A stretch of DNA of 6,176 nt, taken from contig CAMWZB010000067.1 of the NCBI GenBank assembly GCA_947178655.1, positions 1 to 6,176 of the forward strand, in the 5' to 3' direction. Both the position numbers and the translations under genes were made by a program. Below, in pieces: positions 5,135 through 6,176 of the stretch. Position 1 is the stretch's first letter; every line of letters starts with the position of its first letter. Origin of the DNA: an uncultured Porphyromonadaceae bacterium (GTDB lineage Bacteria; Bacteroidota; Bacteroidia; Bacteroidales; Muribaculaceae). The notes below the pieces were generated by a model that was given only the letters and a program-made list of their open reading frames with translations, did no database searches and was not told where the DNA came from.

Positions 5135-5503
5135 TCAATCCCTCACATAGTGGGGCATCTCTTCGGGAATGACCATCGAGATTTCAACCAGACCGGCAAC
5201 TGCGCCGGAGACGTCGCGCCACGGTGTCTGGTATATCATCTTGCGCACACCATGCTTCTCGATAGTGTAGCAGTTCGACTCGCCCGTGGCGAGCATGTGG
5301 CGTATGATGGACTGAGACCGTTCGTTGTGGTATGGAATCAGGGACCGACCTATCAGAGCGGCGCCACCGCGTGCGGCGAAAGTCTCGCGTGAGCGCTCGT
5401 TCATGTATATTATCGTGCCGTCGGCATCACAGACAGTCACGGCACAGTTCATCCCCATCGCCCAGTCAGGCAGAACTACGGGACAGCAGTCGTTGGTGTT
5501 CAT
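5135..5503 (-). CDS. Stand-alone PAS-domain protein
   Basis: The 122 residues are almost entirely one PAS domain (about 17-115). AVTVCDADGTIIYMNERS (21-38) is the classic first PAS strands, IGRSLIPYHNERSQSIIRHML (51-71) the F-helix region, and KMIYQTPWRDVSGAVAGLVEIS (88-109) the closing strands. There is no kinase, cyclase, DNA-binding or membrane segment. It would bind a small ligand or cofactor and signal through another protein, or act alone; cysteines (C6, C7, C20, C25, C78) and histidines (H59, H69, H84) are present but no cofactor motif can be named. It starts 16 nt after the MmcQ-family gene and is probably the last gene of the ddl operon. The MNTND start is the natural one, as little room remains upstream. 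Confidence 0.87.
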   Translation of the reverse strand: MNTNDCCPVVLPDWAMGMNCAVTVCDADGTIIYMNERSRETFAARGGAALIGRSLIPYHNERSQSIIRHMLATGESNCYTIEKHGVRKMIYQTPWRDVSGAVAGLVEISMVIPEEMPHYVRD

Positions 5504-5519
5504 CGTCAGATATGATTGA

Positions 5520-5885
5520 TTATAGAGTTTCGTCGGCAGAGAGCGCAGCCTGCACTTTTTTAGGCAGTCCGCGCTTAGTCACGTCATAGGCATGGCGCAG
5601 CAGCGAGCGGTGAAACGAATCGGGCACGTCTCCGTGGAAGTCGACCGACACCCAGTGCTTCTTGTTCATGTGGAATCCCGGACGTATCGAGCCATAGCTG
5701 TCGCGCAGCTCCACAGAGTAGTCCGGATCTACCTTGATATTATAGAACTCCCACTGCCCCGAAAGGTCAAACAGGCAGAAGTGCTTGCCGCCGATTTCGA
5801 GCACAAGAGTATCAGGACCGTATGGACTGCGTCTGGTCACATGCGGAAACGTCATCCCATAGTCGATGACTTCGCCGATGGTCAT
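5520..5885 (-). CDS. MmcQ/YjbR family protein
   Basis: This 121-residue protein has the MmcQ/YjbR (DUF419, CyaY-like fold) pattern from end to end: PYGPDTLVLEIGGKHFCLFDL (21-41), the KVDPDYSVELRDSY block (51-64), the signature PGFHMNKKHW (69-78), and HAYD-LPKK (98-110). The length is typical (115-120). The fold is often annotated as DNA-binding, but its role in the cell is not established. It is probably cytoplasmic, with no signal peptide. It starts 11 nt after the ligase stop codon and ends 16 nt before the PAS gene, so the three are probably one transcript. The first ATG fits the family start; M11 would remove the conserved first helix. Confidence 0.92.
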   Translation of the reverse strand: MTIGEVIDYGMTFPHVTRRSPYGPDTLVLEIGGKHFCLFDLSGQWEFYNIKVDPDYSVELRDSYGSIRPGFHMNKKHWVSVDFHGDVPDSFHRSLLRHAYDVTKRGLPKKVQAALSADETL

Positions 5886-5896
5886 GCCGCTTAGGT

Positions 5897-6176
5897 TTAC
5901 TTCACTCCGCCCTTGGCGCCTTTGGCCCCCTTGAGGCCGCCTTCGAGTGCGAATATGTTGCTGTCGTAGCTCACGGTCTTCGATGCCTGGTCGCGCTTGC
6001 GATTGAGGGCCAGACGCACCAGACGCTCCATGAGCTCGCTGAAGCTAACGCCGGCTGCTTCCCACAGATAGAATGAGAGCGAGCCGGGGATGGTGTTGAT
6101 TTCGTTCACGTAGATGTTGCGAGTCTTGGCGTCAATCATCATGTCAACACGGCTCACTCGGTGACAGGAGAGCACG
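5897..6176 (-). CDS. D-alanine--D-alanine ligase family, C-terminal part (start beyond the window)
   Basis: Only the last 92 codons are present. They form the end of the ATP-grasp domain of a D-Ala-D-Ala ligase, which makes the dipeptide for peptidoglycan precursors in the cytoplasm. The metal-binding set is visible as RVDMM (aspartate at visible residue 11) and EINTIPGSLSFYLW, with glutamate 25 and asparagine 27, matching the Mg-binding E-x-N of Ddl enzymes. GVSFSELMERLVRLAL (about 42-57) is the final helix. After the conserved region comes a basic, glycine-rich tail, GLKGAKGAKGGVK, absent from the E. coli enzymes. The first visible codon is GTG inside the gene, not a start. Substrate choice (D-Ala versus D-Lac or D-Ser) cannot be judged because the specificity residues lie outside the window. 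Confidence 0.9.
   Translation of the reverse strand, partial: VLSCHRVSRVDMMIDAKTRNIYVNEINTIPGSLSFYLWEAAGVSFSELMERLVRLALNRKRDQASKTVSYDSNIFALEGGLKGAKGAKGGVK

Noticed and set aside
6173..6175. A start codon for the ligase near the right edge
   Set aside because: The codon is GTG inside the conserved ATP-grasp domain. The real start lies beyond the window.
1..6176. CRISPR arrays, insertion sequences, phage genes or an origin
   Set aside because: There are no regularly spaced repeats, transposase or integrase frames, terminal inverted repeats or DnaA-box clusters. The content is ordinary chromosomal.

Overview
This window looks like a chromosomal housekeeping stretch from a Bacteroidales bacterium, probably Muribaculaceae-like. 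The evidence is: Bacteroidota-type promoters (TTTG, about 20 nt, TAnnTTTG) in nearly every gap; no clear Shine-Dalgarno sites; a tRNA without an encoded CCA; and a gene set (DUF5103/type IX secretion plug family, DUF3109, a stand-alone PAS protein) typical of that phylum. Genes are GC-rich and gaps AT-rich. The genus cannot be fixed from this sequence alone. I see no mobile element, CRISPR array or phage gene, and no stretch over 300 bases without a gene.

Left part (1-2264, all minus strand): the N-terminal 186 codons of biotin synthase (bioB, running off the left edge), the ribosome-assembly GTPase rsgA, and a 151-residue protein whose pattern resembles the SecB chaperone fold. Each has its own recognisable promoter. 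For bioB and rsgA the -7 box ends only 4 nt before the ATG, so their mRNAs are probably leaderless. The 149-bp gap between rsgA and bioB is packed with CAAGT/ACTTG half-sites forming two hairpin-like dyads, plus a short tandem repeat.

Middle (2327-4867, minus strand): a compact operon ung -> DUF5103 plug-family protein -> DUF3109 cysteine-rich protein. The first two genes overlap by 16 nt and the last two are 13 nt apart. The ung promoter lies back-to-back with, and interleaved in, the promoter of a plus-strand tRNA-Arg(CCG) at 4933-5004. A perfect 16-bp hairpin terminator follows the tRNA.

Right part (5135-6176, minus strand): the tail of a D-alanine--D-alanine ligase-family gene (running off the right edge), an MmcQ/YjbR-family protein and a single-domain PAS protein, spaced 11 and 16 nt apart and so probably co-transcribed. 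They converge on the tRNA terminator.

No clearly new multi-gene system is visible. The points most worth a second look are the SecB-like orphan, an intergenic repeat shared by 581-641 and 5058-5104 that differs by a 15-nt block which is itself a dyad, the probable leaderless promoters, and the interleaved ung/tRNA promoters.
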